A stretch of DNA of 64,000 bases from Clavibacter sp. VKM Ac-2873 (lineage in GTDB: Bacteria; Actinomycetota; Actinomycetes; Actinomycetales; Microbacteriaceae): assembly GCF_015351075.1 (NCBI RefSeq), contig NZ_JADKRS010000002.1:124001-188000 (forward strand), in the 5' to 3' direction. A program made the position numbers and the translations under genes. The notes below the pieces were generated by a model, which searched no databases, was not told where the DNA came from, and saw nothing but the letters and a program-made list of their open reading frames with translations. Each line of letters opens with the position of its first letter. Positions within the stretch are counted from its first letter, which is position 1. This document shows, piece after piece, positions 24,726 through 32,881 of the stretch.

Positions 24726-26027
24726 GTGAGCACGGTCCCCCTCTCCCCGGAGCAGGCCGCGGTCTTCCAGGCCATCGAGGGCACGCGCGACCACATCTTC
24801 GTCACGGGTCGCGCCGGCACCGGCAAGTCGACCCTCCTCACGCACCTGTCGTGGAACACCGAGAAGCAGATCGTCATCTGCGCGCCCACGGGCGTCGCGG
24901 CGCTCAACGTCGGCGGGCAGACCATCCACTCGCTGTTCAAGCTGCCCATCGGGGTCATCGCCGACGAGGAGATCGAGCAGACCGGCGAGCTGCGGAAGCT
25001 GCTCAACACCATCGACACCCTCGTCATCGACGAGGTCTCCATGGTCAACGCGGACCTCGTCGACGCCATCGACCGCAGCCTCCGCCAGGCGCGCCACAAG
25101 AAGGACGTGCCGTTCGGCGGCGTGCAGGTCGTGCTGTTCGGGGATCCGTACCAGCTGGCCCCCGTGCCGGGCGACGGCGACGAGCGCGCCTACTTCGCCG
25201 ACCGCTACCGCTCCATGTGGTTCTTCGACGCGAAGGTGTGGGAGGAGGCGCAGCTGCGGATCTACGAGCTCACCGAGATCCACCGGCAGCATGAGGAGGC
25301 GTTCAAGGAGATGCTGAACGCCGTGCGCCACGGGCGGGTGACGGCCGAGATCGCGGGCGTCCTCAACGCGGCGGGCGCGCGGCCGGCCCCCACCGACGGC
25401 GCCATCACGCTGGCCACGCGCAACGACACGGTGAACCGGATCAACGCGGAGGCCCTCAAGCGCCTGCCCGGCCGCTCGCTCACCGCCACGGCCGACGTCA
25501 CGGGCGACTTCGGCGGCCGCACGTACCCGGCCGACGAGAAGCTCGACCTCAAGATCGGCGCGCAGGTGATGTTCCTCCGCAACGACGTCGACCAGCGCTG
25601 GGTGAACGGATCCGTCGGCGTCGTCACGCGCATCGACACCAACGTGTACGTCGAGCTCGACGGCGTCGTGCACGAGGTCGAGCCGGTCACGTGGGAGAAG
25701 CACAAGTACTCGTACTCGCCGACCACCAAGCAGCTGCGACGCGACGTCGTGGCCGACTTCACGCAGTTCCCGCTGCGGCTCGCGTGGGCGGTCACCATCC
25801 ACAAGTCGCAGGGCAAGACCTACGACCGGGCGATCGTCGACCTCGGTGCCCGCGTCTTCAGCCCGGGTCAGACGTACGTGGCGCTCAGCCGGATCACCGA
25901 CATCGACGGCCTGTTCCTCACGCGGCCGCTGCGGCCGGGCGACATCATCGTCGACGAGAACGTGCGGCGGTTCATGAGCGAGGCCACCCGGATCCGCGTC
26001 ACGCCGGCGGTCGCGCCCGCGGGCTGA
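24726..26027 (+). CDS. PIF1-like superfamily 1 DNA helicase
   Basis: 433 aa. Motif I is VTGRAGTGKSTLL (about residues 26-38), motif II LVIDEVSMV, motif III VVLFGDPYQLAPV, and motif VI-like VALSRITDIDGL with the TIHKSQGKTYD motif V region near the C-terminus. This is the PIF1/Dda-like 5'-3' helicase core without extra domains, a compact bacterial form. These unwind DNA secondary structures or recombination intermediates. A TAGATT box lies at 24647, giving a leader of about 70 nt. Confidence 0.88.
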   Translation: MSTVPLSPEQAAVFQAIEGTRDHIFVTGRAGTGKSTLLTHLSWNTEKQIVICAPTGVAALNVGGQTIHSLFKLPIGVIADEEIEQTGELRKLLNTIDTLVIDEVSMVNADLVDAIDRSLRQARHKKDVPFGGVQVVLFGDPYQLAPVPGDGDERAYFADRYRSMWFFDAKVWEEAQLRIYELTEIHRQHEEAFKEMLNAVRHGRVTAEIAGVLNAAGARPAPTDGAITLATRNDTVNRINAEALKRLPGRSLTATADVTGDFGGRTYPADEKLDLKIGAQVMFLRNDVDQRWVNGSVGVVTRIDTNVYVELDGVVHEVEPVTWEKHKYSYSPTTKQLRRDVVADFTQFPLRLAWAVTIHKSQGKTYDRAIVDLGARVFSPGQTYVALSRITDIDGLFLTRPLRPGDIIVDENVRRFMSEATRIRVTPAVAPAG

Positions 26028-26056
26028 CCTGACCGCCACCGGGCGATCGCCGCGGC

Positions 26057-26734
26057 TCAGTGCCCGGAGTGCTCGCCCTGGATGCCGTCGAGGTCGATGG
26101 TGCTGTGCTGGCCGTGCGGCACGGCGAACTCGCCGGCGCGCGTCAGCGAGAGGGCGGGCGTGACGAGGCCGGCGACGACGAAGGCGCCGATGAGCACGCC
26201 CACGAGGTAGCGGCCGCCGGTGCGCTCGGGCTCGGCGGATGCGCCTGCCGCGGAGGGAACCGCGGTGACAGGTGCCGGGGTGGCGGCGGCGGCGGGGAGC
26301 GGGGCGCCGGATCCCACGAGCGCGGCGTCGGCCGGGAACGTGGCCTCGACGGAGGTGCACGCGGCCTGGGCCTCGGACTCGGCGCGGGAGCGGAGGTGGC
26401 GGCCGACGACCGCGGCGACCACGAGGTCGAGCAGGGTCGCGGCGAGCATGGGGATCGCGGGCAGGTCGCTCGTGATGCCGGGGGCCGACATGACGACCGC
26501 GGCCGTCACGAGGAGCGCCCAGCCGGCGACCGGGACGAGCGCGCCGAGGGCGGCCCAACCGGGGACGGGCAGGCGGTCGGAGCGGAGGACCGCGATGGCC
26601 CACGCGCCCTCGGCGACGCCGATGACGAGGAGGGCCACCATGGCCGCGGGCGGGGATCCCGCGCCGACGGCCAGGTGGATGAGCGCGGCGCCCAGGGCGG
26701 CGAGGGCCAGCCAGTGGCGGATGAGCAGTGACAC
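26057..26734 (-). CDS. Multi-pass membrane protein with Ala/Pro-rich insert, 225 aa
   Basis: Four N-terminal transmembrane helices (residues about 5-110), a long Ala/Pro/Ser-rich hydrophilic region and a final helix (YLVGVLIGAFVVAGLVTPAL), ending in a His-containing tail (HGQHSTIDLDGIQGEHSGH). No known family was recognised. The repeated histidines suggest possible metal interaction but this is speculative. Start is a GTG with an upstream AAGGGA element. It is convergent with the helicase gene and follows a repeat-bearing gap on its 5' side. Confidence 0.5.
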   Translation of the reverse strand: MSLLIRHWLALAALGAALIHLAVGAGSPPAAMVALLVIGVAEGAWAIAVLRSDRLPVPGWAALGALVPVAGWALLVTAAVVMSAPGITSDLPAIPMLAATLLDLVVAAVVGRHLRSRAESEAQAACTSVEATFPADAALVGSGAPLPAAAATPAPVTAVPSAAGASAEPERTGGRYLVGVLIGAFVVAGLVTPALSLTRAGEFAVPHGQHSTIDLDGIQGEHSGH

Positions 26735-26782
26735 GTGCTGGTCCCTTCGTCGTCCCGGGCGCCGCGGGTGATGCGGTGCTGC

Positions 26783-26836
26783 GTGCTGTCGTGCGGTGAT
26801 GCGGGTCGTGCGGTGGTGCTGTCGTGCGGTGATGCG
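26783..26836. repeat. Two 21-bp direct repeats, 33-bp period
   Basis: GTGCTGTCGTGCGGTGATGC occurs at 26783 and again at 26816 (21 identical bases each), with a degenerate third copy near 26850. The repeats lie in the non-coding gap between two reverse-strand membrane-protein genes. They may be an unstable tandem array or sit in a leader. Confidence 0.7.
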
Positions 26837-26873
26837 AGACGCGCCAGGTGCAGCGGCGCGGCGGTGGTGCTGC

Positions 26874-27293
26874 CTAGGCGGCGCGGGCAGCGCGGTTGCG
26901 GATGCCCTTCTCGGCGCCGAGGCCCACGATCAGCAGCACGACGGCGCTGCCGAGGTGCAGGAAGTGGTCCGCGGTGTTGAGCGCGAGGATGTTGAAGTCG
27001 GTGTTCACGAGGAAGAAGCCGACGATGCCGAGCGCGAGGTACGCGAATCCGACCGTGGAGTTCACGGCCTTGGCCGACGCGACGCTGGAGAGGCCGCCGA
27101 TGAGGAGGGCCGCGCCGATGAGGAGGTGGGCCACGTTGTGGAACGGGTTCACCATGAAGATCCCGAGCAGCAGACCGCCGTCGGAGGAGAAGAAGCCCCC
27201 GCTGGACGGCGGGAACAGGAAGCCGAGAAGGCCGACGAGGACGTAGACGGCGCCGAAGACGGTGCCGAGCAGGCGGTTCGGGGAAGAGCTCAT
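26874..27293 (-). CDS. DUF4383 four-TM membrane protein
   Basis: 139 aa with four transmembrane helices and the motifs GTVFGAVYVLVGLLGF, NPFHNVAHLLIGAALL and NTADHFLHLGSAVVLL, where paired histidines after the NxxHN and DHxLH sequences are the signature of the DUF4383 family. Function is unknown. In actinobacteria these genes are often stress-induced. Start is the ATG giving MSSSPNRLLG. Confidence 0.85.
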   Translation of the reverse strand: MSSSPNRLLGTVFGAVYVLVGLLGFLFPPSSGGFFSSDGGLLLGIFMVNPFHNVAHLLIGAALLIGGLSSVASAKAVNSTVGFAYLALGIVGFFLVNTDFNILALNTADHFLHLGSAVVLLIVGLGAEKGIRNRAARAA

Positions 27294-27393
27294 GATGGTG
27301 CCTCCACTGGTAGGGAAGAGCCGGGGTTCTCCCAGGCTCTCTCCATTCGTACCGCGTACGGGCATGGTTTGGTGCCAATGCGACACTGATCGG

Positions 27394-28044
27394 TCACGGG
27401 TTTCCGAGATGCTCGAGGAGGAACGCCTCAGTACGGCGGTAGGCGAGGGCCGCCGCGTCGGGATCCACGCGGTCGCGCAGGCTCGCGTCGGGGAACGCGG
27501 GGGTCGTCCCCGGGTAGGTGTGCGCGATGACCGGGGTGCCGTGCTCGCGGAGCCGGCCGATGAACGCCTCGGGCCGCTGGTCGTCGATCCACTCGTCGTG
27601 CTCGGCGAGGTGGAGGAGGACCGCGCACGGGATGACGCCGTGCTCCTGGGGTCCGAGGCTCGCGCAGTAGGCGACGACCGCGTCCGCGCCGCCGTCCTGC
27701 GCCTCGAGGAGCGCGAGCCAGCCGCCCGGAGCGAAGCCGACGAGGCCCACGCGCCGGGATCCGCGGGCCCGCGCCGAGTCGATGCCGTCGCGGATCGTGC
27801 CGAGGGCGTAGCCCACGTCGAGCTGCGCGGCGAGCCCCGCCGCGAGGCCGTCGTCGAGCGTGGCGCGGCCGTCGTAGAGGTCGGGGACGAGCACGTGGAA
27901 CCCCGCGCGGGCGAGCGCGAGCGCGTACTGGTCGAGCCAGGGGAGCCGGCCGTGGTCGTCGTGCACGAGCACGACCACGGGGCTGCCGGGGTCGCCGAAC
28001 TCGAGGGTCGCTCCGGGATGCGGCAGGTCGACGATCTCGGGCAT
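27394..28044 (-). CDS. Dienelactone-hydrolase-fold protein lacking the nucleophile
   Basis: 216 aa with the DLH layout: VVVLVHDDHGRLPWLDQYALALARAGFHVLVPDLYDG, then GLVGFAPGGWLALLEA, VLLHLAEHDEWI and a C-terminal YPGTTPAF. In active members the strand-5 motif is G-[YF]-C-x-GG with a Cys nucleophile and the late motif carries the catalytic His (AGHSFA-like). Here Cys is Ala and His is Pro, while Asp is kept. The protein is probably not a hydrolase by the usual mechanism. A TAGGTT box 6 nt upstream of the ATG argues that the gene is expressed. Confidence 0.75.
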   Translation of the reverse strand: MPEIVDLPHPGATLEFGDPGSPVVVLVHDDHGRLPWLDQYALALARAGFHVLVPDLYDGRATLDDGLAAGLAAQLDVGYALGTIRDGIDSARARGSRRVGLVGFAPGGWLALLEAQDGGADAVVAYCASLGPQEHGVIPCAVLLHLAEHDEWIDDQRPEAFIGRLREHGTPVIAHTYPGTTPAFPDASLRDRVDPDAAALAYRRTEAFLLEHLGNP

Positions 28045-28050
28045 GGGGAG

Positions 28051-28056
28051 AACCTA
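28051..28056 (-). promoter_or_regulatory. -10 box (TAGGTT) for the DLH-fold protein
   Basis: TAGGTT on the reverse strand, exactly 6 nt from the ATG at 28044. It overlaps a forward TATCGT hexamer (28055) that may serve the divergent DUF305 gene. Confidence 0.5.
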
Positions 28057-28099
28057 TCGTCGGGCCCGCGGGCGCCGCGCCGTGGAGGAGGATCGTCGC

Positions 28100-28813
28100 A
28101 TGGGACACCGCAACCGACTCGCCGCCGCCACGACCGCCCTCGCCATCGCCGCCGCGCTCGCCGGCTGCTCCACCCCGCCGCAGACCCCCGACGCCGCCGC
28201 CAGCCCCAGCGCGGACGCGGCCGCCCCGGCCGAGACGCCGTCGCAGGGCTGGAATCGCGCGGACCTCTCGTTCGCCGAGGAGATGGGCGACCACGCCGCG
28301 GGATCCGTCGAGCTCGCCGTGGCCGCGCTCCAGGTGCGCGACCTGCCGCCGGGCGCCGAGGAGCTGGCCGCGCAGATCCGCGACGAGCAGGGTCCGCAGT
28401 CGCGGACGCTCGCCCAGCTCGCCGAGGAGTGGTCGGGCGAGGAGGGCGGATCCGGAGCGAACGGCAGCGAGGACCGCGAGGAGGCGGGCGGGGTCTCGGC
28501 CAGCAGCGGGTCCGAGGACGGCAGCGCCGACGGCACCGCGAGCGGCGGCGCATCCGCGGCGGACACCGAGGCGATGAGCGACGTCGCGTTCGACTCCGAG
28601 CTGCAGGTGCTCAAGCAGGCGACCGGCGCGGATGCCGGCCGGCTGTTCCTGCAGGGCATGATCGCGCGACACGAGGCCGCGATCGACCTGGCTCACGGGG
28701 AGTCGCAGCTCGGCACGTCGACCGAGGCGCTCGAGCTGGCGGGCGCGATGTCGGCGGCGCAGGGCGAGCAGCTCACGAAGATGCGGGCGCTGCTGGGGTC
28801 CCTCGGCGGCTGA
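28100..28813 (+). CDS. DUF305-family lipoprotein
   Basis: 237 aa. The signal peptide ends at lipobox LAGC (residue 22). Two halves of the DUF305 helical repeat can be seen: DLSFAEEMGDHAAGSVELAVAAL and FLQGMIARHEAAIDLAHGES, each with a conserved His, separated by a Ser/Gly/Glu-rich linker. DUF305 proteins are ferritin-like four-helix bundles often associated with copper or metal stress in actinobacteria. A GGAGGAGG site precedes the ATG. Promoter hexamer TATCGT lies 40 nt upstream. Confidence 0.82.
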   Translation: MGHRNRLAAATTALAIAAALAGCSTPPQTPDAAASPSADAAAPAETPSQGWNRADLSFAEEMGDHAAGSVELAVAALQVRDLPPGAEELAAQIRDEQGPQSRTLAQLAEEWSGEEGGSGANGSEDREEAGGVSASSGSEDGSADGTASGGASAADTEAMSDVAFDSELQVLKQATGADAGRLFLQGMIARHEAAIDLAHGESQLGTSTEALELAGAMSAAQGEQLTKMRALLGSLGG

Positions 28814-28831
28814 TCCTCCGGGTGCACGAGC

Positions 28832-28862
28832 GAGGGCCCGACGCGGATCGCGTCGGGCCCTC
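28832..28862. terminator. Bidirectional hairpin terminator
   Basis: A perfect 14-bp stem (GAGGGCCCGACGCG) with a GAT loop lies between convergent genes and can serve both. Confidence 0.85.
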
Positions 28863-28893
28863 GTCATGCGCCTCGCGGGCGGCGGCGGAAGGG

Positions 28894-30189
28894 TCAGGCG
28901 GCCGGACGGAGGAACGCGGCGGCCGCGGCGGCGAGGTGCCCCGGGTCGTCGGCGCCGCACAGCTCGCGGGCCGAGTGCATGGAGAGCAGCGGGATGCCGA
29001 CGTCGACCGTGCGGATCCCGAGCCGCGTGGCCGTGATCGGGCCGATGGTGGAGCCGCACGGCACCGCGTTGCTCGACACGAACTCCTGCGTCGGCACGCC
29101 GGCGCGCTCGCAGGCCAGCGCCCACTCGCGCGCGCCCACGCCGTCGGTGGCGTAGCGCTGGTTCGCGTTGATCTTCAGCAGCGGGCCGCCGTTCGGCACC
29201 GGCCGGTTGGCGGGGTCGTGGCGGTCCGGGTAGTTCGGGTGCACGGCGTGGCCGGCGTCGGCGGAGAGGCACCAGGAGGAGGCGAACGCGCGGCGGCGCT
29301 CCTCCGAGGAGGCGCCGAGGCCGGCGGAGATCCGGCCGAGGACGTCCTCGAGGATCGGGCCGGCGGCGCCCGACGTCGTGGCGGATCCGACCTCCTCGTG
29401 GTCGAAGGCGGCGAGCACCGCGATGGGCGCGTCCGGGTCCTCGTCCGCGGTGGCGGCGAGCTCGAGCAGCGCGGCGAGGCCTGCGTGCACGGAGCTCAGG
29501 TTGTCCATGCGGCCGGCGGCGAAGAGCTCGCCGTCGAAGCCGAGGGATCCGGGCGCCTGCGTGTCCGCGACGCCCACGTCGTAGCCGAGCACATCGTCCG
29601 CGGCGACGCCCGCGAGTCCGGCGAGGTGGCCGAGCACGTCGGCGTCGGCGGGGGAGCCCGTGCCGAGGATCGGGGACATGTGGCGCTGCGGATCCAGCCG
29701 CAGGCCCTCGGTGTTGACGCCGCGGTCGAGGTGCACCGCGAGCTGCGGGAAGCGCAGCAGCGGGCCGGTGCGGACGAGGTGGCGGCCGCCGTCGCGCGTG
29801 ACGAGTCGGCCGGCGAGCTCGAGGTCGCGGTCGAGCCAGGAGTTGAGGAGCGGGCCGCCGTAGACCTCGACGCCGGCCTGCACCCAGCCGTCGGATCCGA
29901 TGGTCGGCTTCGGCTTCAGCGTGAAGCCGGGGGAGTCGGTGTGGGCGCCGAGCACGCGGAAGGGCGTGGTGGCGTGCGCGCCGGCCGGCTGGACCCACGC
30001 GAGGAGCGCGCCGTCGCGGACGATGAAGCGCCTGCCCGGGCCGGCGGGCCAGGCGTCGCGCTCGTCGAGGCGCGCGAAGCCCGCGGCCTCGAGGCGGCGC
30101 GCGCCCTCCTCGGCGGCGTGGAACGAGGAGGGGGAGGCCTGGATGAACCGGCCGAGGTCCGCGAGGTGCGCGCGGCGGTCGATCGGCAT
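28894..30189 (-). CDS. M18 family aminopeptidase
   Basis: 431 aa, full M18 length. Zinc ligands and catalytic residues lie in LGAHTDSPGF (metal His/Asp), DHEEVGS (catalytic Glu pair) and the late STIGPIT and GIPLLSMHSARE motifs, the order expected for ApeB/DAP-type aspartyl aminopeptidases. These remove N-terminal residues from peptides in the cytosol as large oligomers. The ATG shares one base with the TGA of deoC upstream, so both are translationally coupled, an arrangement consistent with nutrient salvage. Confidence 0.92.
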   Translation of the reverse strand: MPIDRRAHLADLGRFIQASPSSFHAAEEGARRLEAAGFARLDERDAWPAGPGRRFIVRDGALLAWVQPAGAHATTPFRVLGAHTDSPGFTLKPKPTIGSDGWVQAGVEVYGGPLLNSWLDRDLELAGRLVTRDGGRHLVRTGPLLRFPQLAVHLDRGVNTEGLRLDPQRHMSPILGTGSPADADVLGHLAGLAGVAADDVLGYDVGVADTQAPGSLGFDGELFAAGRMDNLSSVHAGLAALLELAATADEDPDAPIAVLAAFDHEEVGSATTSGAAGPILEDVLGRISAGLGASSEERRRAFASSWCLSADAGHAVHPNYPDRHDPANRPVPNGGPLLKINANQRYATDGVGAREWALACERAGVPTQEFVSSNAVPCGSTIGPITATRLGIRTVDVGIPLLSMHSARELCGADDPGHLAAAAAAFLRPAA

Positions 30190-30911
30190 CAGTAGCCGCT
30201 CGATCCGAGCGCGCCGTTCTCCGGCGTCTGCACCGGTCCGGCGAGCACGACCGCGCTGCCCGAGACGCCGAGGCGGGTGGCGCCGGCCTCGATCATCTGC
30301 ACGGCGGTCTCGTAGGTGCGGATCCCGCCGGACGCCTTGACGCCCGCCTTGCCGTCGACCGTGCGGCTCATCAGCTCGACGGCGTGGACGGTCGCGCCGC
30401 CCGTGGGGTGGAAGCCCGTCGAGGTCTTGACGAAGTCCGCCCCGGCGGCGACGGCGGCCCGGCAGACGGCGACGATCTGGTCGTCGTCGAGCGCGGCGGA
30501 CTCGATGATCACCTTGAGGACGGCGGGCGCGGGCACGGCCTCGCGCACGGCGCGGATGTCGGCCTCGACGTCGGCGTAGCGGCCCTCGCGGGCGGCGCCC
30601 ACGTCGATCACCATGTCGACCTCGTCGGCGCCCTGGCGGATGGAGAGCGCGGCCTCGGCGGCCTTGACGACGCTGTGGTGCTTGCCGCTCGGGAAGCCGC
30701 AGACCACGGCGACCTTGAGGTCGGATCCCGCGGGCAGCTCGAGCGGGAGCATCGAGGGCGAGACGCACACGGAGTAGGTGCCGAGCTCCACGGCCTCGGC
30801 GACGAGCGCGGCGACCTCGTCGCGCGTGGCCTCGGGCTTCAGGAGCGTGTGGTCGATGATGCGGGCGATCGCGGCCGTGTCGGCCGGGGGCGTGGACGGG
30901 CTGTTGCTCAT
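30189..30911 (-). CDS. deoC: 2-deoxyribose-5-phosphate aldolase
   Basis: 240 aa class I aldolase of the DeoC/FbaB superfamily. [11 protein letters not shown] begins the barrel, the Schiff-base lysine is Lys162 in [15 protein letters not shown], and [12 protein letters not shown] is the phosphate-binding region. It cleaves deoxyribose-5-phosphate to acetaldehyde and glyceraldehyde-3-phosphate in deoxynucleoside salvage. A GTGAGGAAACC ribosome site precedes the ATG and a TAGGAT hexamer lies about 38 nt upstream, giving a conventional short leader. Confidence 0.95.
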   Translation of the reverse strand: MSNSPSTPPADTAAIARIIDHTLLKPEATRDEVAALVAEAVELGTYSVCVSPSMLPLELPAGSDLKVAVVCGFPSGKHHSVVKAAEAALSIRQGADEVDMVIDVGAAREGRYADVEADIRAVREAVPAPAVLKVIIESAALDDDQIVAVCRAAVAAGADFVKTSTGFHPTGGATVHAVELMSRTVDGKAGVKASGGIRTYETAVQMIEAGATRLGVSGSAVVLAGPVQTPENGALGSSGY

Positions 30912-31006
30912 GCGGGTTTCCTCACGTCGTGCGGGACCTCGATCCTACGGCGGGGGGCCGAGGCAGCCCGGCCGGACGGGGGCCAGCCGGGCTGCGGGAT
31001 CGCCGG

Positions 31007-31012
31007 TAGCGT
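31007..31012 (+). promoter_or_regulatory. -10 box (TAGCGT) for the 71-aa membrane protein
   Basis: TAGCGT is exactly 6 nt before the GTG at 31019. Confidence 0.5.
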
Positions 31013-31018
31013 GCGGAG

Positions 31019-31234
31019 GTGACCATGGATCCGACGCTCGCCCTCCTGCTCGTGGCGCTGGCCGCCGTCCTCCTCAGCGGTGTGCTGCTGGTGGTGGGCG
31101 GGTTCCGCAGCGCGCGCGAACGCGGGATGGGTCGCGCTCAGCTCTTCACGCGGCCGGCCCTGCCGTGGACCCTCGCCGCGATCGGTGCGGGAGCGGTCAG
31201 CATCCTCTGCTGCCTCCCGATCCTGATCGTCTAG
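31019..31234 (+). CDS. Small two-TM membrane protein, 71 aa
   Basis: VTMDPTLALLLVALAAVLLSGVLLVVGG is a first hydrophobic helix, followed by a basic Arg-rich loop (FRSARERGMGRAQ) and a second helix (TLAAIGAGAVSILCCLPILIV). Orientation with the basic loop inside would place both ends outside. No homologue was recognised. The start GTG is fixed by the TAGCGT box 6 nt upstream; an ATG two codons later is a possible internal start. It is divergent from deoC. Confidence 0.6.
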   Translation: MTMDPTLALLLVALAAVLLSGVLLVVGGFRSARERGMGRAQLFTRPALPWTLAAIGAGAVSILCCLPILIV

Positions 31235-31259
31235 CGGCGGAACGTCCGCTCGTCGCGAC

Positions 31260-31463
31260 TCAGGAGTAGTCGGCGCCCGGGATGCCCGCGGGACGGTAGA
31301 CGTACCCGTCGGCGTCGGCGTCGAGCTCCCACACGACCTCCTCCTCGCTGAGCGAGGTGGCGCGGACGAAGCTCTTCACGGGCTCGCCGTTGAGGAACTC
31401 GACCTCGGTCTCCTCCGTGCCGTCGGGGCCGACCAGCTGTGCGGTGTACGTGGAATCAGTCAT
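31260..31463 (-). CDS. Small acidic protein of unknown function, 67 aa
   Basis: The product is soluble and acidic (MTDSTYTAQLVGPDGTEETE...ELDADADGYVYRPAGIPGADYS), predicted as beta strands with a tyrosine-rich C-terminus. No family was recognised. It is likely a real gene because a TAGGGT box lies exactly 6 nt before the ATG on the reverse strand and codon third positions are strongly GC-rich. Confidence 0.6.
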   Translation of the reverse strand: MTDSTYTAQLVGPDGTEETEVEFLNGEPVKSFVRATSLSEEEVVWELDADADGYVYRPAGIPGADYS

Positions 31464-31469
31464 GTCCCG

Positions 31470-31475
31470 ACCCTA
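31470..31475 (-). promoter_or_regulatory. -10 box (TAGGGT) for the 67-aa acidic protein
   Basis: TAGGGT on the reverse strand, exactly 6 nt from the ATG at 31463. Confidence 0.5.
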
Positions 31476-31713
31476 CGACCGTCGGCCCGCGGCGACCGGG
31501 ACGGGCCGATCCGGACGCCCCCGCGCAGGCCGATCTCGCTGCGCTCATCGCGGCCGGCCCATTACCACATGCCGATCCGCCTTCCGGACGAGGCGATGCG
31601 CGGCGGCAACGCTGGCATAGTGGGTGGGCACGGCCGAAGCTCAGCGCCGCTCTCTGGCCCCCTCTCCGTCGGCGCGGGGCCCGAGAGCTCATGAGGGGGA
31701 CACGGGATCGATC

Positions 31714-32037
31714 ATGGGCACGTTCAAGTACGACTCGACGCTGACGGCGGAGTTCGACGACCGTCTGCTCGCGCACCTGCAGCTCGTCATCGGCGCGAAG
31801 CTGCGCCGCGGGGAGAACTTCTACTTCTCCTGGCGCGACGACGTGGAGGTGGGTGACGGGCGGACGACCATCTGGATGCACAACTCGCTGCCGCTGGTGT
31901 TCAAGTACCACGGCAGTCGGGTGCCGCCCATCAACCGCAAGTGGGTGGATGCGCTCATGACCACGGCGAACAGCCCCGGCGGCCTCCTCATCATGCGGGA
32001 GCCCCCGGAGGACGAGCCGCGCGACGACGCGCGCTGA
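31714..32037 (+). CDS. Microbacteriaceae-type small protein (DUF7882-like)
   Basis: 107 aa. The sequence (MGTFKYDSTLTAEFDDRLLA, HLQLVIGAKLRRGENFYFSW, then a TIWMHNSLPLVFKYHGSR segment and NRKWVDALMTTANSPGGL) matches the many-copy family found in Microbacteriaceae genomes, sometimes misnamed 'ATP-dependent DNA ligase' and now described as DUF7882. No biochemical role is known. It is a small cytosolic alpha/beta protein. The start ATG at 31714 is preceded by a purine-rich stretch; the 250-bp gap before it contains no other clear gene. Confidence 0.75.
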   Translation: MGTFKYDSTLTAEFDDRLLAHLQLVIGAKLRRGENFYFSWRDDVEVGDGRTTIWMHNSLPLVFKYHGSRVPPINRKWVDALMTTANSPGGLLIMREPPEDEPRDDAR

Positions 32038-32180
32038 TCCCTTCCGGATCCGCAGCATCCCGCCCTTAGAGGCGGACGGACGCACGTGTCAACCCCCACG
32101 GTCCCATTGGGGTGGGGTGGGTGCGGCTGGCATCGTGGTGTCCAGGTCACGCGGGCGCGTCACCTTCGGAGAGGGACGCG

Positions 32181-32507
32181 ATGCAGGACACGGGCACCGA
32201 CGACACGGGTGACCTGGTCCAGTCCTCCGCGAGCGAGTCCCTCCCCGCGCGTCGCGAGGGTCCCGTCCGCAGCCCGACCGAGCAGGCCCGCTTCGTGGCC
32301 GCCTACTTCGGCTGGTCCATCGCCGGCGACGCGATCCACGGCGCCGACGCCGCCGTGGCCCTCTACATCGAGGACCTCGCGGTCGCGCTCGCCGAGCTCG
32401 GCTGGATCTCCGCGGCGGGCATCCACTGGGATCGCCTGCCGTATCGCGCGCGCGAGGCCGCCGAGGCGCTGCGCGCGGCGCAGCGCGCCCGCGGCTGGGA
32501 CGTCTGA
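32181..32507 (+). CDS. Hypothetical protein, 108 aa
   Basis: The ATG at 32181 follows a GGAGAGGGACG ribosome site. The N-terminal half is acidic and disordered; the C-terminal half is helical (EQARFVAAYFGWSIAGDAIHGADAAVALYIEDLAVALAELGWI). No family was recognised. Codon usage matches neighbouring core genes, supporting a real gene. It is separated from neighbours by gaps of 143 and 374 bp. Confidence 0.55.
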   Translation: MQDTGTDDTGDLVQSSASESLPARREGPVRSPTEQARFVAAYFGWSIAGDAIHGADAAVALYIEDLAVALAELGWISAAGIHWDRLPYRAREAAEALRAAQRARGWDV

Positions 32508-32881
32508 GGGGACCTCCACCGGGCATCCGCCGGGAAGGCGCGCGGAACGCTGGGCATTTCCTCGACTGAGGAGCACACTGTCCGCACGAGGCCGCCGCGG
32601 GCTCGGGCGCTTGAGGGTTGTCGAGAGTCCTCCTATGCAGTCCGGACCGTCGTCACCGGCCTTCCAGATCCGCCCCGGTCCGGTCGTGTCGTGGACGACC
32701 GACTCCCCGGGGCGGATCGTCTGCACGCCCGCGCCGCCCTCTCCTCCTCATCTGATGCCGCGCCCGGGCGTCCCCGATGGCTGGACGCGGCCTGACTTTC
32801 GCTTGGCGGACAGCCCCGGAGGGCGTTTTGTAGAAGGGCGCGTGCCCCACGAGGGCCGCGCCCGAGAGCAGAAGGAGCACC
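32508..32881 (+). other. Intergenic stretch of 374 bp, no gene seen
   Basis: No reading frame on either strand carries a convincing start, codon pattern and motif. The last 60 bases, with TAGAAG near 32831 and the AGAAGGAG ribosome site, probably form the promoter and leader of the alcohol dehydrogenase gene. The rest shows no repeat, hairpin cluster or tRNA that I could identify. Confidence 0.6.
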
